Shown piece by piece: positions 38,801 through 50,363 of a stretch of DNA of 64,000 bases (position 1 is its first letter; each line of letters begins with the position of its first letter). The translations under genes were made by a program, and so were the position numbers. Under the pieces are notes generated by a model. It made no database searches and was not told the DNA's origin. It was given only the letters and a program-made list of their open reading frames with translations. Source of the stretch: Phaseolus vulgaris (taxonomy: Eukaryota > Streptophyta > Magnoliopsida > Fabales > Fabaceae); contig NC_023759.2 in NCBI RefSeq assembly GCF_000499845.2, positions 38,855,172 through 38,919,171 on the forward strand, in the 5' to 3' direction.

Positions 38801-41800
38801 GAACAATAGCATACCTGTGAAGGAACTCAATAATGATAGCAACCAAGTAAGAAGGGTCTCCCACCATCTCTTCATCCGCAGGAGAAAAGACAAAGCTGTA
38901 CATCTCATCCGGTGAAATTGCTGCGGAAGTAAGTTGGGATTCCTCTTGCCCAGACTGAAGAGATGATTGGATAACATTAGCACTATGGGCCTCCTTTGAA
39001 TTGTGTTTTGGATTTGCAGACTGAGACTCATCATCAGAATCCAAACTTGAAACAGTTGAAGCTTTATTAAGAGATCCACGGTCGACTCTTTCCATAGATT
39101 CATGGATGACTGATTTTCCAATTACATCTGTTTCGATAGCAGATACCTCAGCACCAGTATTTTGATCACCAGATGCCTTCTCAGGCTTCTGTCCCTTGAG
39201 ATAGTTACCAGTTTTAATTGAATGGGAGTATGAGGTGACAAGTACATTTACAGCCTTGGCAACCACAGGCACAGGCCTGTGCTCAAGAATAAGTGTACGT
39301 GTTATACCCAAGCACAATTGTTTAGCCTGAAAAGCAGAGACGAGGGGACATTTGGTACAAAAATAATTATTTCAAACTTTCAAACAGACATATAGATGAA
39401 AATACTGTTAAAAACTGTAGTTTTTTTTGACAAAATGACATTCCAGGAAATATATATACAAAATCCTTTCCTTAAGGAGCTAATTAAGATTAGCTTTTTT
39501 TCCCCATAATCACATTCCAGAGTTGCACTGAAACACAAATAAATAAAGGATAAAGAGAATTCAGTATTCTCATGTCTAGCAATCCTGAATACAGCTATGT
39601 AACACCTTACTTCCATGATTGAAAACCAGTATAACTTTTCTTGACAATTAAAATAAAATTCATTCTTTTGCTAGGGTAGATGATACCAATCAACTGTTAA
39701 ATGTCTATTCAATGCGCTTTAGTTATCATGTTGTACAGAGGGATACTAAGGTGAAAAGGTCCCTTAAGTAAATGACTTGAGCAAAAAACCATGAAGTCAC
39801 AGCTAACTTTATTTCAAGGACTTAAATATGCTAAACCTAGCTAACGATTTAAATTTAAAAAAAAAAAACAGATTAAAAAAATGGATGAGTTTATTGCATT
39901 AATTATGCTAAAGCTGGGATACATAAAAAGAACTTAATGCATAAATCTATTCCAAAGGACAACTGAGAGTGGCAAGTGATATCAGAAAAAATTTATTGTA
40001 CAAACTAGGTTAAAACCAGAATGTGTGAAAAAAATAAAAACATAACGCCTTTTAACTTAGTACCTTCCTTTCTCAGCTAAGCCTGTAATATCTAGAAGTG
40101 AGAGGTTATCATCCAGAAGGGTATAAAACTCGCCAAATTTGAGAAACTAAGTTTATTTAAGGATCTCAATCAACAATTAACAAATTAAGCTAACTACTGA
40201 AACTGTAATAGCAGCTCCAATAAATAAAGTTTTCAATACATATTCGTGGGCACCACTCCAGTTACAAACTAATTACAGGAGAACTGATTAGTGATTTGAA
40301 TTGAAAAGAAATAACCAATAGAAACCGCTCACTATTGCACCCAGAAGAATTAATCAATTAGATACATTGGTATGACAAGGCAGAGAGAAAGATACCTTGT
40401 TCGCTTCCAACCTCCGCCGCTGCAGGAACTCTAATACTGATGGGACCTCTGAGCTACTGGCAGAAATTGCCTGCAAGGTAGAATTATTCATGAAAAAGAA
40501 AGCTCGTATATTCAGTATTGAAATAAATATAAACAGATAACTGACCTCTAAGTCTAAATTGAACTTCCACAATAACTTATTGGCCACATCGCATACGAGG
40601 TCAGGCACTAGGAAAGTCCATGTATTAGTGTATGTAACTGCTCCATGACTACTCAAAACATTACTGTCTGAACTCTCACTTTCTCTGCCACTCGATTGAG
40701 ATGAAGTACTAGATCTGGGGAATCCCCTTAATAATAAAGGAAGTGGTGCAGATATAGGTGCTCGAGAATCTGCAAAGAGATCATAAAGTATAACAACCTT
40801 TGCATCAACTTGATGAATAAGAAGTACATTGTCGACCACACTCACGGCAATCCTGTTGGAATAAATTGGTAAAGAGCCCTGCATATACCATTGACATCAG
40901 TCTAATTTTTTCAAGTCTATAGTTCAATAACGAATTACATAAATACTACTTTCATACAAGCTCTAGGATAAAATTACATACCCCAGATACTTTATTACTA
41001 TATGGCAAGTTTTAACATAGTTATAATTGTCTTAGATTAGAGAGTAAATTAGTATATATGAAATTGTATTATCACATAGATGTGTAGCTCATAGGAAATT
41101 GTAAGAAAATCAATGTGTATTATGTCTTGCTTATGCTGTGAGATATTTATGGTAACCTTCCTCCTTAAAATCTTTCAAAATTCCATTTTTGGTGTTTTTT
41201 ATATTGATTGTAGGACTACTTGGAGAGGCTAAATGAGGATGAATCGAAGAGAGATTATCCACTCAGTTTTGGAGCATGAAAACATGAGCATTGGAAGGAG
41301 ATTGTTCAAATTTTCTTGCTGTCTAGTGTGTTAAAATGCCTAGAAGTTTGTTTGAACATCCAGGACCATGTAACTACAGCCCTGTGCATGTTGAAACTTT
41401 AAACATCCAAAATTGCTTTTACATGTACCGAATTCATCAAGATTGATATAAATAGTTGTTCCTAATTTAGAAGATGAACTTTTAATGATTGAAAAACATT
41501 TTGTAACTCATGGAACACTTGAGAAATTACGAATCTATCTCATGAAATTGGTCAGAGATCACTTTTTTCTCATTTTCTCTCTGTAGTTTTTCTTTCCTTT
41601 TCAATTTATCACTAAATCTCTAGGTTGGGGAAGAGGAATCATCATTCAATTCCTGTGTGATTTGATGGGTTTGATCTAAATTTTCATTTTTACCCTCCAA
41701 TTGAGTGAATTGCTTTGAACTTTAAGCAATTATTGGCTATCCACCTAGAAATTAAAATTAAATTCAATCTTTCAATTGGAAAAATGATTATTGGGTTGGA

Positions 41801-44800
41801 TATTGGGAAATTTCACCATAGCTGTTGGAACCTACAAATAGGACTTGATAAACTGAGATATTCCAAAATACAAAACTAAAATTTAATGCTATCTTTGGTT
41901 GAGATTTGGGAATACCTAAAGAATTAGGGGTTTGGTTAGCACATAGGGTTAAATTTCAAGGAATTGAATTTAGCCTAAAGTAGCAAACTTGGGATTGAAT
42001 TGAATTGGTTGATAATTACTTGGATTGAAAGCTGGATTTAATTACTCAAGAGGAAAATAGAAAGGAATCTAACCCTAGCTGCAGTTCATCATTGTTACTT
42101 ACTTATATTTTGATCTATGGACTTGTGCTTTATGCTTTGCATTCTTTGTTCTGTTTTATTTTTGGAATCACTCAATGCAATGCATCTCTACCTCGTGATT
42201 TAAAATATTGTGATTTAGTACTTGAATCTAATCCTTGTGGGAACAACCACTTTATTATTTGATTCAACTTCAATAGAAAAGTTTTCCAGATTGTTATGCA
42301 AACAAGAAATCATAAGTGAACTGAAATAGTAAATCATTCAGAATTTGGGCAAAACCAACCTGCTGTATCACTGCATCACGATATAGCCGATAAGAATGGA
42401 GCAGCATAGCAATTCTATCAACTTGTAAGCAGTATATCCTACCATAACTGTGGTTGATTGTTAAAGACATAAAACGTTAAATAGGAAGCTATGGTGACCT
42501 TAAAGGTATAAGTTTGATGATGTAAATAACTGATACATACACAGTCACAATAAAGACATCTTCAGCTGCTAAAACAGGCTTACTATTTGCCTCAGATTTG
42601 GCCATAACCATCTCAAATCTTGGCAAGCGAACAATATCTGCAGATGAAATCTAAGAAAGGCATTGCTGTATTAGCCAAAAAAGAAATAGCACTGGAGCAG
42701 TATCAGTTGATATTCTAAATTAATACTCATGAGTCACAACAAGCACCATAACAGAAGCTGCATTGACACATGTCACTCTTTTCTAAATAAATAATGATAT
42801 CTAACCTTATTTTCTTTTAAGAAAAAAACTATTCTTCATGGTAAATATCTTCTTGATCTAAAAATTACAAGAAAAAGAAGCAACCAATACAATTTACAAA
42901 CTCTCACCTGAAATCCGTGGAATGTCTTGCACTGCATGCCGGAAGCAAGAAGAACCAAGCGACTTTCATGGGTGTAAACATACCAACTCACATTCAGTTT
43001 CTTTGTTTGCACCAGTTGCAGTGATTTTGACTCTGAATTATATGCATACAAGTCTAGACCACTGTTTAGGAAGTTTTTAAGTCAGTATATACATAAAAAA
43101 AATGAAAAAAAGAGAGTAGAGAACAGGAGAAGGATAGGGAAATATTGATAAAAATACTCGGAAAATCACATAAAAAGCTAGACATTGTTGGAAAGCCCAA
43201 GAACATTTAAACCCCAGACTAGAATCTCATAATTCTAATGTGGGACTGAACTCACATTCCAAAAAATTGGATCATAACATCCTACCACAGTTTGAGTCTT
43301 AGTGCCTATGTGGGTTGGCTGGGCACTAGCCCTTTAATTAGTCTCCGACAAACACTGCACTGGCAGCATCACCTACCACATCACTTGTTTGCAGCTGAGA
43401 GACAAGGTGAAAAGCTTCAATAAGAATTGATAAGAACATAGGGAGATTACTCTAAAAATACAGTTACGTAGACTCGAGCCCCATACGTTGAAACTAGATG
43501 CTAACAAATATTTGTGTCATAGTCGTGTTTAAAAATGTTTTATGTACTATATTATTTAGAACAAGATTCTTACAAATGTATACAAATATTTTTGCTCTCT
43601 GGCAGCACTGTTATTTGAAAAAAAATATCTTCTCGATAGTTGCTATGTTCTCTAAGCATTTTTGCTTTCCAACAGCTCGCGCATCCTCTAAGATTTTCTT
43701 CGTTTTGGCAGCCCTGCATCCTTTGAGCATTTTTGCTTTTCAGCAGTTGTCGTGTCCTATGATCATTTTTGCTTTCAACAGTTATCACGTTTTCTGAGTA
43801 TTTTTGCTTTTCAGCAAACGCTGTGTCAACTTACCATATTTGCACTCTGATAGTCATCGTGCCCTCTGATCATTTTTAACAAGTTTGACTAGTATGTTCC
43901 ACCAGTATGAGGGGAGAGTGCTAAAGATATGATTTGAAAGGATGAAACATATTGAAGATTGATTGTCACTTGGACAAAGAGAAAGTCATTTCTGGGAAAT
44001 ATCTAATAGCTTTGTCATTCATTATTTACTTTGTTAGCTTTGACAGCCAACTAACTGATATGTTTACTAAGTCTCTCAAGCAGTCCTGTATTGATGACAT
44101 TTTGTAAGAAGTTTGTCTCATTTGATACATATGCTCTAGTTTGAGGGGAGTATTAGAGAATTGAGTTGATTTATAAGTGATATGATTTAATTACACTAAA
44201 TAGGGAGATATGATATGATTTGATAGGAAAATATCTTACCAAATATTTCTCATTATTAGATATTGATTTTGTTCCTTACTATTATATCTGTTCTTCATTA
44301 TAAATAAGAACACTCATGTGTGTATCCAACTCATGGAATTCATTATATTCCTTCTCAGCTACTCTCTTCTCAACATGGTACCAGAGCGGTACCATTTTCA
44401 TGACTTGTTTTGTCACTAATCCTTTCAACAACTACCTTTTAGCATTATTGTATTGTTCAGCTAAAATGTTAGCAACTTCTTGTGGCAGACATCTGAAGGG
44501 CAGGGAACCAGATCACAATGATCTGAAATAGATAACAGAATAAATAATTCACTACTAAGACTAAAATAATTCAAGTCTCTTATTCCATTCAGAAATTCAA
44601 ATACGTTGGCAAAAATGCTTGACCCAATGAAGCTTCCCACAAACCTCAAAAAATATCCAAATTGATTAATTATCCTCTAAATTTTCAAGATATTGTAGGA
44701 CTGCAGATCTCCAGTCAGGAACACTATTACTAGCATTTTCTGGGTTTCTTCTGAATTTAACAATCAGGATATCTAAAAAGCATATGTAAATCAGACCAAC

Positions 44801-46002
44801 AAAGAATAAATAAATAAGCTAACCATACCTTGTCTTAACAAGAACAATATCACACTGTTGACTATCTGTCCAAAAAAACCCAATTATACTTTCTGATTCT
44901 GGCCTGCACTTATGGCTAAAAGTGCCCCCTGTCTCTCTATCCCAAAACTGCATCTCATGATTGGATCGCTGGATTGCTATCACCTTTGTGTCTAAAGAAT
45001 ATCGAATAGCTATAATAGGGCCTTCACTTATTGAATCAGCGATTGGATCAATGAGAGGATCAAAGGGACCAACTTTCCATGAAAAGACCTAATGTTACAA
45101 ACACAAGCACAATGTGATAATGTGATGAACAAGGAAATACAAAAAATAGAAAAATGAATCACCAATTTGAAACAATTCAAAAATCTGGATGTACAACACA
45201 CATTATATTCACCAAACCTAAATATAGGAAGCATACCAAAATATAGTAGTCAATAACATGGTATAGTGTAGTAGTAAAGCCGAGCAGCCCTAGGCTGCAT
45301 TGGGATTAAAAACCGTTTTTACCACTGAGACAACATTATTTCATTTTTTTCTTTTGGAGTAAAATTGTGATTTCAATCCCCATTTTCTAGTGCACTATTA
45401 GCTCCAGAAACATAGAAAGATCTGAAAAAAAAAATTGTTGATTATTCCACAAAAGTTACCTCTAGTTTGACATATGTCCTTTCACACTTAACCAAACTAC
45501 TCTTTTCCATTTGTTCCATTCTTGCTTCTTCCTGTGAACTTCATAATTCACAAACTACTAATTTTTATATAGTTTGTTATGTTCTTTTCCTATTAATTTT
45601 ACTGTCAGCCATTTTTTGACTTCATTACTATCTGCTCCTAGATTGATGATGATTATATGTTTATTATTTATCTTGAATTTCTTTAATTTTGGGAATTTTT
45701 GTAATTAATTTCCATGGACAGTGTAAATTAATTATATTGTATTAAAATTGTGTCCATCCTGCTATAACATTTTTATGCTGGTGGCCGTGTTGCTATATTC
45801 GATTGATAACTATCATAACTGTGTATCATATTACCTGGTCAACTGTTGGAGAGAGTACCAACTTATTTCCATCATCATAAAATAATCCACTAGATCCAGG
45901 AACATTGCACTGAAGTGGTGGATACTGAATGTAAGCATGTGAAAGACCATCAGATCCACTCAGACCTATATTAAGCTTTGATGTTGATGCTTTTCCAGAC
46001 AT
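35887..46002 (-). CDS. RMC1: RMC1 (C18orf8/Mic1-domain) homologue, 721 aa
   Basis: This is the homologue of the regulator of the MON1-CCZ1 complex, which in animals supports activation of Rab7 on late endosomes; plant members carry the Mic1 (colon cancer-associated) domain. Eleven exons with GT-AG borders keep one frame: 45835..46002, 44829..45088, 42908..43061, 42541..42650, 42360..42447, 40546..40878, 40396..40470, 38815..39326, 38134..38242, 37860..38039, 35887..36063. Residues 1-260 or so form the propeller-like N-terminal half (VIAIQRSNHEMQFWDRETG, ESRLVLLASGMQCKTFHGFQ). A Ser-rich acidic stretch around 440-530 is probably disordered. The C-terminal Mic1 domain (about 540-710) is helical, with LPNAYVLIIQLLARNERYAE, LLESGRQNAQTRKLGLDMLR and FLEAAFVSNDSQHLSAVLRF. 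The start MSGKAST is the first ATG of the conserved exon. The symbol is by homology to the animal gene. Confidence 0.92.
36064..37859. other. RMC1 intron 10 with an unidentified GC-richer block
   Basis: Most of the intron is AT-rich, but about 37140-37620 is distinctly richer in G and C and has overlapping open stretches on both strands (37173..37493 minus, 37252..37440 plus). I recognise no domain. It may be old inserted DNA. The flanking exons join cleanly as ARKYR / VDTIRPSLF, so it is not coding for RMC1. Confidence 0.4.
40879..42359. other. RMC1 intron 5, 1.5 kb
   Basis: No coding sequence was recognised. The stretch 42200-42270 (GAATCTAATCCTTGTGGGAA) faintly resembles the end of Ty3/gypsy LTRs, without further support. 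Confidence 0.35.
43589..43883. repeat. 36-bp minisatellite in RMC1 intron 2
   Basis: Units starting with CATTTTTGCTTTTCAGCAG or a variant begin near 43657, 43692, 43728, 43764, 43799, 43835 and 43871, giving a period of 35-36 bases. A further diverged unit lies near 43589. The second half of each unit resembles TTGTCGTGTCCTATGAT. Units differ by several substitutions, so the array is not recent. Confidence 0.8.
43940..44150 (+). mobile_element. Copia pol 3' end and polypurine tract
   Basis: The plus strand encodes the last part of a Copia RNase H domain: KHIEIDCHLDKEKVISGKYL with small frame breaks, then QLTDMFTKSLKQSCIDDIL. It then reaches stop codons and the purine tract TTGAGGGGAG at 44141..44150. 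This is the normal order at a Copia 3' end. It lies antisense to RMC1 in intron 2. Confidence 0.7.
44151..44375 (+). repeat. Copia LTR (single copy) in RMC1 intron 2
   Basis: The LTR begins TATTAGAGAATTGAG directly after the purine tract and ends CTCTTCTCAACA directly before the primer-like TGGTACCAGAGC. TATAAATAAGAAC at about 44300 is a fair TATA box. The first dinucleotide is TA where TG is expected. Confidence 0.65.
44376..44387 (+). other. tRNA-Met-like primer-binding site after the LTR
   Basis: TGGTACCAGAGC differs by one base from the usual TGGTATCAGAGC and abuts the LTR end. A primer site should follow a 5' LTR, yet a pol 3' end precedes this one. Confidence 0.65.
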
Positions 46003-46827
46003 GTTATGTTCCGTTTACACAGTGCGTAGCAGATGAAAAATAACAACTGCAGCAAAACTCCAAATTTTTTTATTTAAACTAGACAGTAAAAGGTAAAAGT
46101 AATGCATATATGATTAACAGGAGATGAAAGTGCAGAAAGTTAAACCTTTGCCAGCAACAAGTTGTAGGACTTCCTCTTAAAGTTATGATTGAAAACTTCT
46201 TCTACAAAAACTTCTATTCGTCACCATCAAGCAGCTCTCAAAACAAGGAAACAAGTGGGTGTTCACTTAAACCTTCTTTTTTAGCTGTTTGGAGAAATAT
46301 TTTGAAACATAAGACATTTATTAGAAATGTCAAAAGAATAGAAACAATTATACAGTAAAAACAAGAAAAGGGTTTCACCAACAGAAACAGGAAAGCAAAA
46401 AGAGTATAATCAGAAGCAGCTCTAAATCTCAAAAGTCATGATCCATTTAGGGGTATGATTGTTTAAGTTTAAAGATACTGATCGTATGATACAGTACAGC
46501 TTTATTTTAGAGCATTTTTTTTCAGAAGCTACTATCCTTACGTCCTCACAAAAACACGAAAAACAAACATTTTTTAGGTTTCACTTTTTTTTTTATAATA
46601 AAATTACAAAATTATAATAATTTTTTAAACGTATGTTTTTATTAAACAAGCCTTTTGATCATAAAAACTCAAACAAACAGGCCCTAAATGAAGTGTGCAA
46701 AACGGTTTCCCTTCAGTCTTTCCAAGAATATCGATCAAAGAGAAAAACATAGAAGCTATTTCTTTTACTTAAAATGTAAGAAAGAACATAATAGCTGCAA
46801 TGCCAAGTCAGACAAAAAATAAAAACT
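46003..46827. other. Spacer between RMC1 and the NDUFAF8-like gene
   Basis: About 825 bases that should hold the RMC1 promoter and leader and the 3' end of the upstream gene. T-rich and A-rich runs occur near 46509-46620. No confident promoter element or additional exon was found. Confidence 0.45.
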
Positions 46828-47400
46828 TTATTCCAACCCAAATGTAGAATGCAATACCATATTCTGCATACAACTTTTTAGTGCCAGAAATTCCTTCACA
46901 CAGATATCACGTTCAATGTCTGGAACCTTCACTGCAACACAGCTCCCATATGCTTTTGCCTATTGGATGAGGCTTAACCAAATCAATGTTTATGTTTGTG
47001 TCCAACTATCAGAACATAGTACGGAGAAGACAAGAAGAGAAAAGGTAAGCACCTATACTACAACCCATTCTATCTCTTTTCCAACAACCTGACCTCAATG
47101 ATAATCGAACTTTTAAAGCGTTTATCAAACTAAATAATTAAACTCAGTACTTCTGGCAAGTGAAAACAATAAAATCAACCATTCAGTCGAATGTACAAAC
47201 AAATTATATAAATTATTCTGTATAGGATTCTGACCACCTAAACATTGTAACGAAAAGGTTCTACACACAATATTTCATCATCTAACCCAAAACCAAAAGC
47301 ACATTTCTGGTTTGATCTACGTAAAACAAAATCAAACCTCAGATGCACAATTCACTAAAATACGCTTGAGAGTAGAGGCAGTATTCTTCTTCTCCTTCAT
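46828..47400 (-). CDS. NDUFAF8-like twin-CX9C mitochondrial protein, 64 aa
   Basis: Two exons, 47338..47400 and 46828..46959, joined by a GT-AG intron, encode 64 residues. The protein has two CX9C motifs: C18 to C28 (CASEAKAYGSC, its cysteines split across the two exons) and C41 to C51 (CVKEFLALKSC). This twin-CX9C fold is oxidised and trapped in the mitochondrial intermembrane space by the MIA pathway. The pattern CxxEAxAYGxC followed by CxxEFxALxxC is that of NDUFAF8 (C17orf89), an assembly factor of respiratory complex I that works with NDUFAF5 in animals; the specific plant function is inferred. The start is the only ATG before the basic leader MKEKKNTASTLKR. The stop overlaps an AATAAA (46826..46831 on the minus strand), a possible polyadenylation signal. 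A likely 5' UTR intron ends at 47420. It lies upstream of RMC1 on the same strand. Confidence 0.85.
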
Positions 47401-48170
47401 GTCGACAACAGTGCAAAATCTACATAAGCCAAAATTAAACGACAATCATCTGTAACCTACCAAAAAACCAAAGCAAAACAAAATTATACACATATTCGTA
47501 TTTGCAAGTTTCAAAGAAACTTACATTTACTTACTAAACCACCACCACTAATAATAATAGCTTAATTCAAAATTCTAGAATCACATAGATTTTCACACCG
47601 GGAATATCAGTAAACGAAGAAGATAAAAACCCCTAAGGTAACTTCGCCCAATTTGTTTGCACACCTAATCATGCGAGAATAATAGAAATTGAAAAAACAT
47701 ACGAGACGAAGAAAATCGAGAATCTGCACAAAACACGTAATATTTTCGTGCAAAGAGCGACTAGTAAACAACGGAAATGTGAGAGAGAAAAATTGTTTAC
47801 CATCTCAAGAATTGGCCATCCATTCTGCAACGGAATTAATCGTAGATCACGAAGAGGGCTAATAGATATTCTTCTTTTCAATTCAATTCAATTCATAATA
47901 TTAATAATGTATAAAAACGATGCTGCAGTGGAACTACCTACCAGTCGCATTGCTTGCGCTGCTGGTTGCGACTCACTGGATAGTTTTCCTTTCCTCTACG
48001 CTATATTGGCTGCTTCTTGCTGCACCTCCATATCTTCTTGAGGTACCATAACTTTTTAATTCCAAAAATACCCTCCTGTAAATAAATTAAATATTTGAAG
48101 TTATGATTATGGAAGTGTTGGTTCTATGTTTAAAGTTATGATTAGGGTAGTGTTAGTTGTATGTATTCGT
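47401..48170 (-). promoter_or_regulatory. Leader and promoter side of the NDUFAF8-like gene
   Basis: The minus strand shows an acceptor-like TTATGTAG at 47420 and a donor-like GATG followed by GTAAAC near 47800, compatible with a 5' UTR intron. The GC-richer stretch 47930-48040 could hold the first leader exon or the transcription start. No TATA box was assigned. Coding-looking frames here are shadows. Confidence 0.35.
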
Positions 48171-48189
48171 GATGGTATAATATATGATG

Positions 48190-49090
48190 AATCTCCATAT
48201 TACATTGAAAAAAGAATTTGGTTAGACAATCTGAAACTCATAGTAAAATTTAAAATATATTTTGGATTAAGTAATCGATAAAACAAAAATATATTATGGA
48301 TTACATATATTTGGAAGTACTTTTTTAGAAAAAAAATATATTTTGAATTACATAAATCGAAATTTGATATCAAATGTGGAAGTATTTTTTTAACAAAAAT
48401 ATATTTTTGGATTACATAAATTGGAAACTAATATCAGATTTGGAAGTAACTTCTGGTTTATGTAATTCAAAATAGATTTTTTTTTAAAAAGTACTTTTGA
48501 ATTTTCCAAATTGGATAAACAATTTTGGATTAAAAAATGACTTCCGACATACGTAATCCAAAATGTTCACAAAATACAAAAACAAAACGGCAAAAGGTAC
48601 TATGAAAAATCAGTGGACGAGAATAGTAAAATATAACTTAAAAACTAATATTTTTCACCACAAAAACAAAAACGAATTGCCAAATTCTCCCTAAATACAT
48701 AAAGAACCACCAAGAAAATCTTCAACGAACTCAAATGGGTGTTGGGGGTGCCTTGGGGTTGCGGTGCTTGGAAAAATAGAAAGAATGAAGAAGGTGAACA
48801 AATTTCTAGAATTTTAGGGTTTTAATTTTTTACTGCGATTAAATGAATTTTGGATATGGAAAAAATTTTAGATTGCACAATCCATAATGTATTTCTGAAG
48901 AATGTAATACATTTCCAAATTCCAAATTGCATTCCAAATTGCACAATCTATAGTGTATTATGGTCTTCAAAAATACATTTTGTATTATGTCATTCATAAC
49001 ACAATTATGGATCTGGAAATGACTTTTGAATTGTACAATTCATAATGTATACATGTTTTGAAAAATAAATTATCAATTGTGCAATATATA
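48190..49090. repeat. Diverged GGATTACATAATCC-type motif array (second MULE relic)
   Basis: Motifs such as GGATTAAGTAATCG, GGATTACATAAATTGG, TATGTAATTCAAAAT and GACATACGTAATCC recur over 900 bases, together with GGAAGT and ACTTCCG companions. These are the same words as in the arrays at 61..220 and 5509..5780. The copies are more diverged here. The array lies upstream of a PMD gene remnant in the same relative orientation as in the first element. Confidence 0.6.
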
Positions 49091-49449
49091 AACTTTCTGA
49101 AGTAGTCTATCTAGAAGAAAATTACACAACAACAAATGAAAATGTTTTCATTAATGAACCTCTTCAAGGATAACATCGACGCAACGAGAGAAAGAATGAT
49201 CAAGATGATTCCTGACAATGATAAAAGGTTTAGATAATTGATTTGAAACAAGTACTAAAGGAGTAATGACCACAAACATTGTTGTTTTATGAGAAAGAAG
49301 AAGTGAAAAAGAAGGGAAAATGAAATATTTAAAATATATGTCATTAAAGACCATTTGGTCATTTCACCACTCTTATGAGAGTGCAAATTAAAATTATTTT
49401 GGACTTTTACTTGTATTCTCCTATGGTATTTTAAAAGGTCAAAATTATG

Positions 49450-49480
<31 letters not shown>

Positions 49481-49689
49481 ATTCCCTACTTTTTTCCTTT
49501 TCATACCACAGTTCATTGTTGTGAATGATCATATTGCAATCATTATTAATATTTGTTTGTATTGTCATTATTTATCATTGAGGTGAGTTTTTTTTTTTTA
49601 TCATTTCTTTCCTTGAGGCATATTCTAGATTGATTGGTCATGAATCTTTTATTAAATTCAATTTGGGATATCATTACAATCCAACCAAT

Positions 49690-49910
49690 AAAAAACCTTC
49701 AAATTGAGTGTTATGTTATGGATTTTAGAATCTAGATGTTTGTCTAAATAATGTATTTTAGAAAAAGTTTTTGAATTGCACTATTTGAAAAAAAAAATAT
49801 TTGGAATTATATTTTAGATTGCACAATCCAAAAGTTATTTTCATATTTCGAAATGTATTTCAGATTATGCAATTCGAAGTATAGGAAAAACATTTTGGAT
49901 AGTGAAATTC
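49690..49910. repeat. Continuation of the diverged motif array
   Basis: ATTGCACAATCCAAAAG, AGATTATGCAATTCGAAG and similar words continue the array up to the PMD remnant. They are separated from the first block by unrelated AT-rich DNA with a (TA)n(TG)n microsatellite at about 49451-49480. Confidence 0.5.
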
Positions 49911-49965
49911 ATAATTCTTTTTTGTTACTTTTATCTTATATTATATTTTTTATTCTGCTTTTGAT

Positions 49966-50363
49966 AGATAAGGTTAGGATAAAAGGAAATGTCTCTCATC
50001 ACAATGAACGTCAAAGATCTACAACCTTCATTCATAAGAGAGGTCATGGTGGACCATTTGATGTGAGTCATGTTGATGACAATGTAGATGTAGAAGATGC
50101 ACTTGCATAGGGAGTGGTGCACGAGGAAGGATCTCTCAAGGGACCAACAAATACATCCTTAGCGACGGTTGATTACAATGTCAAGACTTTGTGGGATGGT
50201 GAGGTAAGAAATGAAATTTATTTTATTGTGATATTTATTATGCTAAAAAATGAGTTTCTTTGAATAAAGATATTGAATATTGTTTTTGTAGGATCTCTTT
50301 GAGTTAAAGTTGATGTCTCATGGATGTAAGTTAAATAAATGTAGGACCCACATTAGCAAATGA
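49966..50363 (+). pseudogene. 5' remnant of a second PMD gene
   Basis: The plus strand reads RIKGNVSHHNERQR, then VDDNVDVEDALA, a stop TAG at 50108..50110, then VHEEGSLKGPTNTSL and KTLWDGE. A GTAAG donor follows at 50203, and after the intron comes LFELKLMSHGCKLNK before a stop. This parallels the first PMD gene, which has HEEGFPGGPSDMSL, KLWEGE, an intron at the same place, and GELKLVSHGRKLRK. No in-frame ATG begins the homologous part and the rest of the gene is missing. It is a truncated relic of the same family, in opposite orientation to the first. Confidence 0.7.

Noticed and set aside
41880..42290. Possible Ty3/gypsy LTR end in RMC1 intron 5
   Set aside because: Only one short word (AATCCTTGTGGGAA) fits; this is too little to call an element.
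47669..48041. Overlapping open stretches on both strands upstream of the NDUFAF8-like gene
   Set aside because: Better explained as leader/promoter sequence. Joining the candidate upstream exon to the coding exon gives an immediate in-frame stop, so it does not extend the protein.
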